This document shows, piece after piece, positions 45,801 through 58,205 of a DNA stretch of 64,000 nt. The DNA is from Diadophis punctatus similis (Eukaryota; Chordata; Lepidosauria; Squamata; Dipsadidae): contig JALIGW010000001.1 in the NCBI GenBank assembly GCA_023053685.1, positions 70,647,740 through 70,711,739 of the forward strand, read 5' to 3'. The position numbers and the translations under genes were made by a program. The notes below the pieces were generated by a model. That model worked only from the letters and a program-made list of their open reading frames with translations. It had not been told where the DNA came from and made no database searches. Every line of letters starts with the position of its first letter. Within the stretch, counting starts at the first letter, position 1.

Positions 45801-47902
45801 AGACAAATTTAGCATTTGACACCTCATGTAGCTCCACCTACTTTGCTTCATCACTTGATCCACTGTGACTGTTAAGTGCAGCCACTACCACAAAGATTCA
45901 ACCCTGCCTGATCTGGATCAGATATGGCTCTTTAATCAATTATCAGGGATATTTTCCAATTTAACTGGAAATGCAGGTACTGAAACTGGTCCTTTCTTCA
46001 TGTGCTCAGTGTATACTGTAGCATTACAGAATGGTACAAGCACCAAACTTAGTTATGAGACTATCATCACAAGAGCGTCATTCATACTAGAAATTTGAAA
46101 GTACACACTACTCTATTACATTTGAATCTAGGAGAATACTAAATTGTCTTTATTCAAATATACTTGCCAGATGATTCTTCTACGGAAAGTTCCTACAAAA
46201 ATATGATTCAAACTTAAATTCAGCCATCCACATATGAACCTGGATGTTTACTTAATTCCTTTCCCCTCCCTTTGAAATAGAAGTGAACTTATAAACTAAA
46301 CACACATATGAAAAATCTCACACAGTTTTTTTGTCAGTGTACTGCAAAGTTTAGAAGGCTGTTAAGAGTGTGAATATAAATGTCACCACACATACATATT
46401 ACATGGACTTAATTTATATTTGTCTAAAATGCAGCGTTTTTTTAACAGTTGTACCATCTGTGATGGAAGTGTTATCTTCCTACATTTTTTCATCTCCATG
46501 GCAGAGAAATAGAATGTAAAAAGAGGGGAGGATGACGGATTTGATAAAAAGGGGGCAAGGGTAAAGGATCAATCCTAGAAAATTCTCAGGTTTGGAGGGA
46601 AAGGTCAGAAAACAATATAGTTCTGGCTGCTGGGTTATTATTTTAAAAATTCATACTGTAGTAACTAGCTAATGCCTTTTAAGTCAAACACACTTCATTT
46701 TATTTGGTTTTTCAAATGAGAACACAAGGCTCAGGGGAAATAATATAGCAGAGCATTTCGGAATTGAAAGAATAAATGACAGTGGTAGGGAGGGGGCGGT
46801 GAGACCCACAAGGGCAAAAGGCATGGTGCAAAGCACTGAGGAAGACAGATGGGAAAGGAAATAGGCCTAGGGTAATTCAGAATGGCAGGAAGCCTCTGTC
46901 AGAGACTCTTAGTCCTAAAATGCATGTATTTGGGGCCTATTAGGTCTTTAGGATCCCACCTTCAGAACTGATAATACTTGTTTTTATACAATTAGGGTTG
47001 TTGGGAAACCCATCCTTTGTTGACTTGCTAAAAATGGACTGGCAATGTGTCATCTTAGGTCAGTCTTAGGTCAGAAAATGTTCTCCTGATAGTTGGGATT
47101 CTTGCCAGTATGTAACAACACATGCTATTCATTTCAAGTTGGGAACTTTATAAACAGGTTGCAATTTAGAGGCAAATTGGGTTGGAGGCCTTTTCTTCCT
47201 GCTAGAGGGTTGTCCATTTGATTTAAATGGACTTTGCCTGTATTTTTCTATAGGAAATGTATATTTTAAAAATTGCACATTGCTCTCTGTCTAAATGTAT
47301 TAAACTCCTATCCCTGAAGTGTAACCCAAACACTGAAATGCCTATTGCTACTTTAAACAGGGTCTTGTACTTACAATCACAGCAGCTGATTCAAGGACAG
47401 AAACTGTACACATAGCAGCATTTGTGTGCACAATACACCATCCATCTAGGCTAGGGATTAGTAGACAAAGCCCTCCTTCTACACACATGAGCCGCCTGCA
47501 TAGATCTGGTCTAACAAAACCAGTGACATAAAGTTCTAAATAAAATGTAAAATATTATACAGCCCCAAAATATGACTAGTTGTTAAAAACCATCCAAGTA
47601 GGAATATCTTGTGATGCCACAATGCCTTGCTTATTATTATTTTTATTTTTACAGGCGTGTATGCTTTAGAATTCAGTTGCATGGAGCAACATTAATAAGA
47701 GCCAGGATTTAGATGCTAACAGCTGCAATTCTTTCTTTGATCATAGATGCTGGAAGAAGTTCAGCACTGTTTACTGGAATGGAAGTATCAACTGTGCTTA
47801 CCAAATGATAGTAATGTTTCTACTCTAACTTTGGAACCATGTCCTAGATCGTATAGGAAATAATCAGGGATCTAAATCAATTATCAACATATATTCAAAA
47901 CC
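45801..47902. other. No gene supported
   Basis: No repeat or long frame. One possible short exon is seen on the plus strand: TTTCTTTGATCATAG looks like a splice acceptor at 47733-47747, then 40 codons (LEEVQHCLLEWKYQLCLPND and on) reach TAA near 47863. No homology recognised, so it is not called. Confidence 0.35.
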
Positions 47903-47903
47903 G

Positions 47904-47938
<35 letters not shown>

Positions 47939-48037
47939 GCTGCTGCTGCTGCTCTTCTTCTTCTTCTTCTTCTTCTTCTTCTTCTTCTTCTTCTTCTTCT
48001 TCTTCTTCTTCTTCTTCTTCTTCTTCTTCGTCTTCTT
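47903..48037. repeat. Compound (GTT)n(GCT)n(CTT)n microsatellite
   Basis: GTT units (47903-47938), then GCT (47939-47953), then CTT (47954-48037, one CGT break). Confidence 0.97.
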
Positions 48038-50288
<2,251 letters not shown>

Positions 50289-50987
50289 ATGTGGTACCTC
50301 GCTCAACAGTAGTAACTGTGAGAGGGATCTTGGAGTCCTAGTGGACAACCATTTAAATATGAGCCAGCAGTGTGCAGCAGCTGCCAAAAAAGCCAACACA
50401 GTTCTAGGCTGCATTAACAGAGGGATAGAATCAAGATCATGTGAAGTGTTAATACCACTTTATAATGCCTTGGTAAGGCCACACTTGGAATACTGCATTC
50501 AGTTTTGGTCGCCACGATGTAAAAAGGATGTTGAGACTCTAGAAAGAGTGCAGAGAAGAGCAACAAAGATGATTAGGGGACTGCAGGCTAAAACATATGA
50601 AGAACGGTTGCAGGAACTGAGTATGTCTAGTTTAATGAAAAGAAGGACTAGGGGAGACATGATAGCAGTGTTCCAATATCTCAGGGGTTGCCACAAAGAA
50701 GAGGGAGTCTATTCTCCAAAGCACCTGAGGGTAGAACAAGAAGCAATGGGTGGAAACTAAACAAGGAGAGAAGTAACTTAGAACTAAGGAGAAATTTCCT
50801 GACAGTTAGAACAATTAATCAGTGGAACAGCTTGCCTCCAGAAGTTGTGAATGCTCCAACAGTGGAAGTTTTTAAGAAGATGTTGGACAACCATTTATCT
50901 GAAGTAGTGTAGGGTTTCCTGCCTAAGCAGGGGGTTGGACTAGAAGACCTCCAAGGTCCCTTCCAATTCTGTTATTATTATTATTAA
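50289..50987 (+). mobile_element. CR1 LINE 3' end
   Basis: Open from 50278 to 50760, with the end in another frame to 50912. It encodes [55 protein letters not shown] and [20 protein letters not shown]. After a one-base loss near 50720 come RRNFLTVRTINQWNSLPPEV and LDNHLSEVV. The 3' UTR has CAGGGGGTTGGACTAGAAGA and CCCTTCCAATTCTG, and ends in (ATT)n. This is the best preserved CR1 of the window. It starts at the same ORF2 position as the next copy. Confidence 0.92.
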
Positions 50988-51437
50988 ACCTTGGTTTGAT
51001 TGAAATAGTATACTTTAACTCATACATTCACATTTTTCATAATTGATAGTTTATTTTTGTACTCTTTTGTTCTAGTCCAGCTCAACTGTTCTGGTCTTGC
51101 CCACCTTTTGGATTATATCTCCGAATATATCAAAAACCCTCCAAATGACAGTCCTCAGCCTAAAATGGTTTGTGAATCCTTAGGTATTTAAGGACAAAAA
51201 TTGTGAGATCCCTTTATTTTTCAGCAGTGAGAAAGGAAAGAAGAGGGTGATCCAGCTAGTTCAGATGTCTAGCTGCATTGTGTCCAATGAATTTTCCCCC
51301 TCCTCTTTATGCTTTCGTTTTGGAGGAAAAGGATGGAATAGGTATCTATTATTGATTCTCCATTTGTTTATGATGAGAAGAAATAGATGCTATGTCCAAA
51401 GTTTTCTTCAATATATATCCTGTACAGATTAGGTGAG
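50988..51437. other. Spacer between two CR1 copies
   Basis: About 450 bp without recognised features. Confidence 0.4.
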
Positions 51438-52494
51438 ACCTGGCTCAAAAACAGTAACTGTGAGAGGGACCGTGGAGTCCTAGTGGATGATCACTTGAAT
51501 ATGAGCCAGCAGTGTGCAGCAGCAGCCAAAAAAAGCTAATACAATTCTGAGTTGTATAAACAGAGGCATAGAATCAAGATCACGTGAAGTATTAGTACTG
51601 CTTTATAAAACCCTAGTAAGACCACACCTGGAATAGTGCAACCAATTTTGGTCACCGTACTACAAAAAAGATGTTGAGACTTTGGAAAAAGTTCAAAGAA
51701 GAGCAACTAAGATGATCAAAGGCCTGGAGACTAAAACATATGAAGAACGGCTGCAGGATTTGGGTTCGGCTAGTCTAAAGAAAAGAAGAATTAGAGGTGA
51801 CATGATAGCAGTATTCCAGTATTTGATGGGCTGCCACTAAGAAGAGGGGGTAAAATTATTCTCCAAAGCACCGGAGGGCAGGACAAGAAACAATGGTTGG
51901 AAATTAATCAAAAAGAGAAGCAACCTGGAATTAAGGAGAAACTTCCTAACAGTGAGGACGATTAACCATGGAACAGCTTGCTTCCAGAAATTATGGGTGT
52001 TCCATCACTGGATGTTTTCAAGAAGAGTCTAGACCCGTGATGGCGAACCTATGGCACGGGTGCCACAAGTGGCACGTGGAGCCATATCAGTGGGCATGCG
52101 AGTTCAGGTCTGGCGTGCATATGTGCACCGGCCAGCTGATTTTCTGGCCTTCTGGGCCCACTGGGAGTCAGGAAACAGGCTGTTTCCAGCCTCCAGAGGG
52201 GGTGGGGAAGGCCGTTTTCACTCTCCCCAGGCTCCTAGAAGCCTGGAGAGAGCAAAAAATGGGAGTGCCATTGCATTCTGGGAGTGGGGGGGTCATACGC
52301 GCATGCGCGGGGGTGCATGGAATTATGGGTGTGGGCACGCACACACGTGATCCCACGCATCCCCCCCTTTTTTGGCACGCGAACCAAAAAAGGTTCGCCA
52401 TCACTGGTCTAGACAGTCACCTATCTGAAATGGTGTAGGTTCTCCTGCTTGAGCAGGAGGCTGGACTAGAAGACCTCTATGGTCCCTTCCAGCT
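51438..52494 (+). mobile_element. CR1 LINE 3' end, split by an hAT
   Basis: Begins ACCTGGCTCAAAAACAGTAA, then codes in broken frames for [47 protein letters not shown] sequence and [18 protein letters not shown]. At 52027 it is cut by an hAT (52035-52406), after which LDSHLSEMV and the CR1 3' UTR resume (GAGCAGGAGGCTGGACTAGA, CCCTTCCAGCTC). It ends directly in (ATTCT)n. At least one in-frame stop lies in the first part. Confidence 0.88.
52035..52406. mobile_element. Non-autonomous hAT inside a CR1
   Basis: The ends CCGTGATGGCGAACCTATGG and AAGGTTCGCCATCACTG are flanked by the exact and palindromic 8-bp duplication GTCTAGAC (52027-52034 and 52407-52414). The target lies in the CR1 codons just before LDSHLSEMV. 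No coding capacity. Confidence 0.93.
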
Positions 52495-52576
52495 CATTCT
52501 ATTCTATTCTATTCTATTCTATTCTATTCTATTCTATTCTATTCTATTCTATTCCATTCTGTTCTATTCTATTCCT
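52495..52576. repeat. (ATTCT)n pentamer microsatellite at a CR1 3' end
   Basis: About 14 ATTCT units with a few substitutions, starting at the last base of the CR1 3' UTR. The repeat is the complement class of (AATAG)n, the pentamer linked to LINE 3' tails in snakes. Confidence 0.95.
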
Positions 52577-53766
52577 TCTAATGTATTGAGATACTAATTG
52601 AGTATTCTGAGAACTGTAGTACCAGCTGGACAAGAAAGATTTCAGGTATCACAGTTGCATAATGTATACATCATCTCATTTCGGAGTCCAACATTAAGAC
52701 TGAATGTTACTGAATTGTTTTGTACTATTCCGTATTTTTTAAAAATATGTAACTAGCATTCCTATTCTAAAATAGGTGTATAGATTTCAATGGTAAAATC
52801 ATTTTTCAAATAGGCATGGAACTGATATCATTTAGCATTTCCATTCAAAGAATGCTCATCCGAGCCTGTGAAATTCTGCCTCAAATTAAGTTGTAGGTCA
52901 GAAAAGGAAAATGATACTTTTCCATGCAAGGCATGCAGGATTTCCTGCACTGGGTCAAGAAGAACACATCTCCCCATTGTTCTAGTTTCTGTCACAGAGA
53001 GTCCTTATGTTCCTTGGTGGGTTTCACTCCAAATAACAAAATAAAACATTCTAAAGAATGTTCAATGGTTTATATTACATAAATTGATGCATTAAGATAT
53101 GAAGAATTTAAATCTTCTGTCAATTTAAGGTTTGCCCTAAATTAAACTATATTTTAATTTATGAATGATTTGTCTGCCAAATCTTTAAATAAATGACAGT
53201 TGAACTCTAGGAAAATTGGGGGTGGGAAAGGGGAGGAGGAGAAGGAGAAGGAGAGCAGATTTCTGGTCAATAGAATTGACAAGTGTATTGTATTTTGCTT
53301 AGGCCACAGCTGGAAAATTCCTGTTTGATTTGTCTGACTATACATATTTTGGGCTAAATTGTAACAAGAACTTGCAGCTTAATTTTTTTTTGTCAGAGGT
53401 AATGCTTGTGTTCATCTTACTTTGCCAGATGCATATGTAAATATTACTAAAACTCTTGCTGTCATTACCTTTATCCGAGTAAAAGTTTGCATCAAAGGGC
53501 AATGCACTATACATGTTTGTTTATTTTGTCTATCATATACTCATTTCATATTCCAGAGTTTGTGGGTTTTATTCATTTTTATTTTGTAAAGATTTAGTAT
53601 TACATTTCTTCCAAGATTTAATTGCATCTACAGTATTTCTACTTGTTCTGCTGCACTTGATCCTAAGAAAATAAAAATATCTACTACATTTCAACAATAA
53701 ATGTACGTTCACTAGGTTGACATGACTATGATTACCCCTAGATTTTGACTCCTTGGGCCAGTGTTT
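52577..53766. other. No gene recognised
   Basis: AT-rich; no named repeat. Confidence 0.4.
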
Positions 53767-53774
53767 ATTTAGCC

Positions 53775-54354
53775 CAGTGCTTCTCAATTAGTGGGACGGG
53801 CCCCCCTGGGGGGGCATGGAGCGATGCCAGGGGGGCGCGTGACCCCGGGGAACGTGCTTTTTTTGCAGCAGAGAGTAGGGTTTTTTTGCACCGAACAATA
53901 GCACACAGCGCAGAACAGGAGATACAGTATGAAGTGCAGATAGCAAAGCCTTAAGAGACACCATGGAAAAATATTTAACAGGGATGAAAAGAAAGAAGGA
54001 GAGAGACGGAGATAATGAGACAAACGTAAGTCTCCCGAAAGGTAAGACGAGGAAATATGATGAAGTGTATGTAGCGCTTGGCTTCACTGTGACTACGGTG
54101 GGAGACGAGGAAAGACCGGTATGTTTACTGTGTCTAAAAATGTTGGCAGCGGACAGCATGAAGCCAAATAAATTAAGGTGTCACTTAAACACATTACACC
54201 CCAATCACGCTGATAAGCCGCTTGAGTTTTTTCAGCAAAAACGTGCCGAATATTGCAAACAATCATCCTGGAGGAAAGTTGGGGGGGGCGCAAAATGTTT
54301 ACTTCTTCCTGGGGGGGGGGGGGAGGCGTAACAGAAAATAATTGAGAAGCACTG
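53775..54354 (+). mobile_element. Internally deleted hAT retaining a BED zinc finger
   Basis: The left end CAGTGCTTCTCAATTAGTGG continues into a G-rich (CCTGGGGGGGC) stretch. The right end is GGGGGAGGCG...AATTGAGAAGCACTG. The exact 8-bp duplication ATTTAGCC flanks it (53767-53774 and 54355-54362). The left two thirds still carry the transposase start (see next entry); the rest of the transposase was lost by internal deletion, as in typical MITE precursors. The plus direction is set by this coding remnant. Confidence 0.88.
53963..54290 (+). pseudogene. hAT transposase N-terminus, BED zinc finger (Buster/ZBED5-like)
   Basis: From ATG 53963 the frame reads MEKYL, basic KRKKERDGDNE, then KTRKYDEVYVALGFT. 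The zinc finger has CLLC (Cys pair), MKPNKLRCHL and HLNTLHPNH (His pair), followed by DKPLEFFQQKRAEYC. The spacing C-x2-C ... H-x4/5-H and the PLEFF tail are typical of BED domains in Buster-type hAT transposases and the host ZBED5/SCAND3-like proteins derived from them. The homologous part is about 105 codons and is open. Beyond ~54280 the frame enters the G-rich right end and is not protein. The DDE catalytic domain is missing. Confidence 0.8.
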
Positions 54355-54518
54355 ATTTAGCCTAAAGATGGTCCTGACTGTACCTATTTGATAGTTCACA
54401 ATTTGTTCCAGAGTTTTCATTTGAAAGTGACTGATTTGTATTTAGCCATCTATTTTCTGTTATGTAGCTGATTTTATTACGATGTTGCATCTCTTGTCAT
54501 ATCCATATCTAGAATTAT

Positions 54519-55008
54519 ATGGCTAAAACATATAAAGAATGGTTGCAGGAATTGGGTACGTCTGGTTTAATGAAAAGAAGGACTGGAGTGTCATGATAGC
54601 AGTGTTCCAATATCTCAGGGACTGCCACAAAGAAGAGGGAGTCAAACTATTCTCCAAAGCACCTGAGGGTAGAACAAGAAGCAATGGGTGGAAACTAAAG
54701 GAGAGAACCAACCTAGAACTTAGGAGAAATTTCCTGGCAGTTGTCCCAAAGGTGCTTTTTCAAGAGGCAACTGGACTTTTTGGTTTTTCTTTGAACACAT
54801 TTCGCTTCTCATCCAAGAAGCTTCTTCAGTTTTCTTGACAGATAGAATAGCTGATCTATGGAAGGACTTGCCCTCAGAAGTTGTGGGTGCTCCAACACTG
54901 AAGTTTTTTAAGAAGAGATTCGACAATCATTTGTCTGAAATAGTGTCGGATTTCCTGCTTAAGCAGGCTGGATGTCCAAGATGCCTTCCAGGTTTGTTAT
55001 TCCGTTTG
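54519..55008 (+). mobile_element. CR1 LINE 3' end, split by a Penelope-like fragment
   Basis: Codes for KTYKEWLQELGTSGLMKRRT, then (one small deletion) [20 protein letters not shown] and [13 protein letters not shown] up to LRRNFLAV. It is interrupted at 54743-54838, then continues RIADLWKDLPSEVV, APTLKFFKKRFDNHLSEIVS and the degenerated 3' UTR. Confidence 0.8.
54743..54838 (-). mobile_element. Penelope-type terminal-repeat fragment inserted in the CR1
   Basis: On the minus strand CTGAAGAAGCTTCTTGGATG, then AGAAGCGAAATGTG and TTCAAAGAAAAACC. Its GGATGAGAAGCGAAA(C/T) centre is widely seen in vertebrate repeats and resembles the hammerhead-type region of Penelope-like elements, though the CUGAUGA half is altered. 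CR1 coding sequence resumes on both sides. Confidence 0.45.
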
Positions 55009-56110
55009 TGTTATTTGAAGCGAACATTGGCTTCAATAATCAAAGAATTATCTTCACAAAATTATATTCAGAAATATAAAACTCTTTTATTATTGCATTT
55101 ATCTAATTCAGGTGTTCCTATAATTCTGGGTTCCTCCATTTCTTCAATTTGTGGAATTCAATCACCCATTAATGGTAATGTATATTTTGCTATATCTTGC
55201 ATTTAGCACTTTCATTGCTGGTTGTATCAATTATTCATTACTTATTTCTCAGCTTCTTTTAATGCAATATCAGATTATGTATGATTTCTTAAACTTTTCT
55301 TGTTTCTAAACAATGTGTTTAGAAAGGCCTATAATGGGCTTTTTTAGAGTTTGCCCGCTTCATTGTACTATGTACCCTAATTTTTACACATACACATACA
55401 AAAGTATATTGTATGTCTAATTTTTCAAAATATGTATGGTTGAAATTTTTAAAATTTCAACATGCTCCTGTGGATTCATGACTACAAATGAATTTTGATA
55501 TAATTTCATCTGGTTTCCTTTCATTTTATATTAATTCTTAATATTTGCTTTTATGCACTGATCTTTTATCTTGTAAGCCACACTGAGTTCAAAGTAAGTG
55601 AATAAATAAGAGTTCAATGGTATAGTAGCAATTTCCTTTATCTGCTGGTGGCTATTGCAAAATTCCATACATCCAAGTTCTCAGGAAAAGAAGAATCTTG
55701 CAAGAACACGTTTAAGGACATCATTGGTAGAAAGCATACAGTAAGTAAAACTAAACAATGGAAGCATTGTTCTTTATAACAGATTTTACTTCTCAAGCTA
55801 ATTCTAAACACCACAAAATTACTTCATATTACAATTTTATTTCATTACATTCATTATATATTCAAGGAATATTTCTTCAAATGTTTTGAAGATATTTCTT
55901 CAAATTAAAAGTTACTAGAATGGTCGGGGGAGAGAAAGACTGAGTTACAGACGTTTACCTGCCACCCAGGTGGGAGAAAAGAACAAATTGGTTGATTCAG
56001 CATTTATCTAGGGTTGGTAGAAGGGCTGTTTGTGTGCCTATGGAAGACTTTTGCATTACTGGATCATTTCCGATGCTGGGATGGAGAATAAGTCTCTTAA
56101 TTGCATTCCA
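55009..56110. other. No gene recognised; LINE-type tail at 55520-55612
   Basis: AT-rich. ATCTTGTAAGCCACACTGAG followed by AAGTGAATAAATAAG near 55570-55612 is an L2/SINE-type 3' tail. Nothing else was recognised. Confidence 0.45.
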
Positions 56111-56124
56111 CTATGTCCTACAAC

Positions 56125-56770
56125 GGGACGCGGTGGCTCAGTGGCTAAGATGCTAAACTTATTGATCAGAAAGTTCGGCAATTCAGCAGTTCGAATTCCT
56201 AGCACCGTGTAACGGAGTAAGCTCCCGTTACTTGTCCCAGCTTCTGCAGTTCGAAAGCATGTAAAAATGCAAGTAGAAAAATAGGGACCACTTTGGTGGG
56301 AAGGTAACAGCGTTCCGTGCCGTTATGCCGGCCACATGACTACAGAGATATCTTCGGACAGCGCTGGCTCTTCAGGTTTGTAACGGAGATGAGCACCACC
56401 CCCTAGAGCAGTGGTTCCCAATCTGGGGGTCGGGACCCCTTTGGGGGTCGAACAACCATTTCCCAGGGGTCGCCCCGGCATCCTCAGCTTCCCCCCCCAC
56501 TGCCACAAGCCTGGCCATATCGTGCCCCACAACCCGTGCCCCCACCGCGCTCCACCCCACTGCCGCCATTTGGATTATTTTACTGTCTGCGCATGCGCAG
56601 CATGCTTTTCGCATGCGCAGAGGGTAAAAGAACCCAAATGGCGGCGGTGGGGTGGGTCACAGTGGGGGCGTGGCAGCGGGGTGGGGGTCACGGCATTAGG
56701 AAGGTTGGGAACCACTGCCCTAGAGTCAGGAGCGACTATCACATATGTGCAAGGGAACCTTTACCTTTAC
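56125..56770 (+). mobile_element. Sauria-type SINE (tRNA head, ACCTTT tail) with an hAT inside
   Basis: The 14-bp duplication CTATGTCCTACAAC flanks it (56111-56124 and 56771-56784). The tRNA-derived head has the A box TGGCTCAGTGG (56134-56144) and the B-box-like AGTTCGAATTCC (56188-56199). The body has AACGGAGTAAGCTCCCGTTA, GCATGTAAAAATGCAAGTAG and GGACAGCGCTGGCTCTTC. It ends GAACCTTTACCTTTAC, the ACCTTT-type tail of Sauria SINEs, which use BovB-type LINE machinery; a BovB copy is present at 720-1390. Without the hAT (56409-56717) and its duplication it is about 329 bp, close to full length. Confidence 0.9.
56409..56717. mobile_element. SPIN-like non-autonomous hAT inside the SINE
   Basis: The ends CAGTGGTTCCCAATCTGG and AAGGTTGGGAACCACTG are flanked by the exact 8-bp duplication CCCTAGAG (56401-56408 and 56718-56725). 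The SINE text GCACCACCCCCTAGAG continues directly as TCAGGAGCGACT after it. It is 309 bp and co-linear with the 308-bp copy at 31002-31309, including the central GCCGCCATTTG / CAAATGGCGGC hairpin. Confidence 0.93.
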
Positions 56771-56784
56771 CTATGTCCTACAAC

Positions 56785-58112
56785 AATCTGCTCTGACATG
56801 TTGGAGCTCCTCTAGAATGATGGAAGATGATGCTAAGGGTTGTTGGAGGAAAAATCAGCTTCTCACCTTCCTTTTCCACCAGCAGGGTCATTATGAGCAA
56901 GATTTCACTCAGGGGATGCTATCACCAGTGGATTGAAATCTGGATCCAAGCCAGTGAGTTAGATAGTTTAATACAAAGCAATCCACTAAGTACTGTTGCT
57001 ATGCAACAAACACTCACATTAGTTATCATTAAATCTCAGACATGCCCTGCAACTAAGACACAACTGAGCCACTTAATCTCTGCAATAGATTCACAGTTGC
57101 CATAGAGTTCTGAAACAATTGGGCCATCCTAAATGAGCTGGCCCCTAAAATAGTCATGTTTAAACTATTTTCTGGGAAACATTGGAATTTCTCAGATGTT
57201 TATCAGGAATTGTCCAGTGGGATGATCAATAATGACAATCGGTTTCCTGAAAGAAAGCTTGCTCACTTGCCCAGTCTTCTGCTTCTGAAGTCCAGTTGCA
57301 CGCGCCAGAGCAGACCATCTTCTACAAAAATAATTTTGTGTTATTACTAAGAGAGGCTTGGGAAACTGAGTTAGAAGAAGTAATTTCGTCACAAAGTTAG
57401 CTTGGTTATTGAGAGAAATGGCTAATCAGCACTGTTCTCTTAAGGTGAGAGGAAATATAATGAGAGTAATCAACAGGGTTGTGTGCATTTGGAAAATCAT
57501 TTGGAGGAAATGCTTTGGGCCTCAGGCTAACACAATACCTCTCTGCTATTCAGTCAAGCAGTACAACTTTCTTCAGGTTTCTGCAGGAGCCTGAAATAAA
57601 AATGCCACTGCTTTAGGGAGCTCACTTGTTAAAGTTAATACAATTTGGTAGTATTTTTTCCAAGGCTCATGTAGAAAACTGGAAAAAAATCAGGTTGCTT
57701 TAAGAAATAGCAGAGAGGAGCATAAGAGATCCAAAGCTCCTCTTCCATATCAGTTTTGAAGTGTGTGCAGCCCTAGTAATCAGTTGTTAAACTGATTAAA
57801 ATAGCGTTATATTTTTTTAAAAAAGGAAAGAAATGAAATGAAATGTACTTCCAAAATGATGAGGATGCTGCAATATTATTAACAGGTTCTGAAAACAAGC
57901 ACATGAAGAAATTAGTTAGATTAACTACTGTGGTTTGAACCTATAGTTAAATCAATATTATTCACTATTTTGAATAAAAACTTAGAAAAGTATGTTTGCA
58001 AAAGCTAATGGAAATGTCTGACATTCCTATAATGAGTTGAAAGCATAAGGTTACACCCACTCCTTATTTAGCAACTGTATTCCAATCCAGTGACCTGTTC
58101 ATTTGACAAAAT

Positions 58113-58116
<4 letters not shown>
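56785..58116. other. No gene recognised
   Basis: Unremarkable sequence; frames below 95 codons on both strands without domains. Confidence 0.4.

Positions 58117-58200
<84 letters not shown>
58117..58200. repeat. (GA)n microsatellite
   Basis: About 41 uninterrupted GA units. Confidence 0.97.

Positions 58201-58205
<5 letters not shown>

Noticed and set aside
54743..54838. Second hammerhead ribozyme
   Set aside because: The GAAA half is present but the CUGAUGA half is altered (TTGGATGA), so I list it only as a terminal-repeat fragment.
56130..56205. tRNA gene-like head
   Set aside because: It is the promoter part of a Sauria-type SINE with its own target duplication and ACCTTT-type tail.
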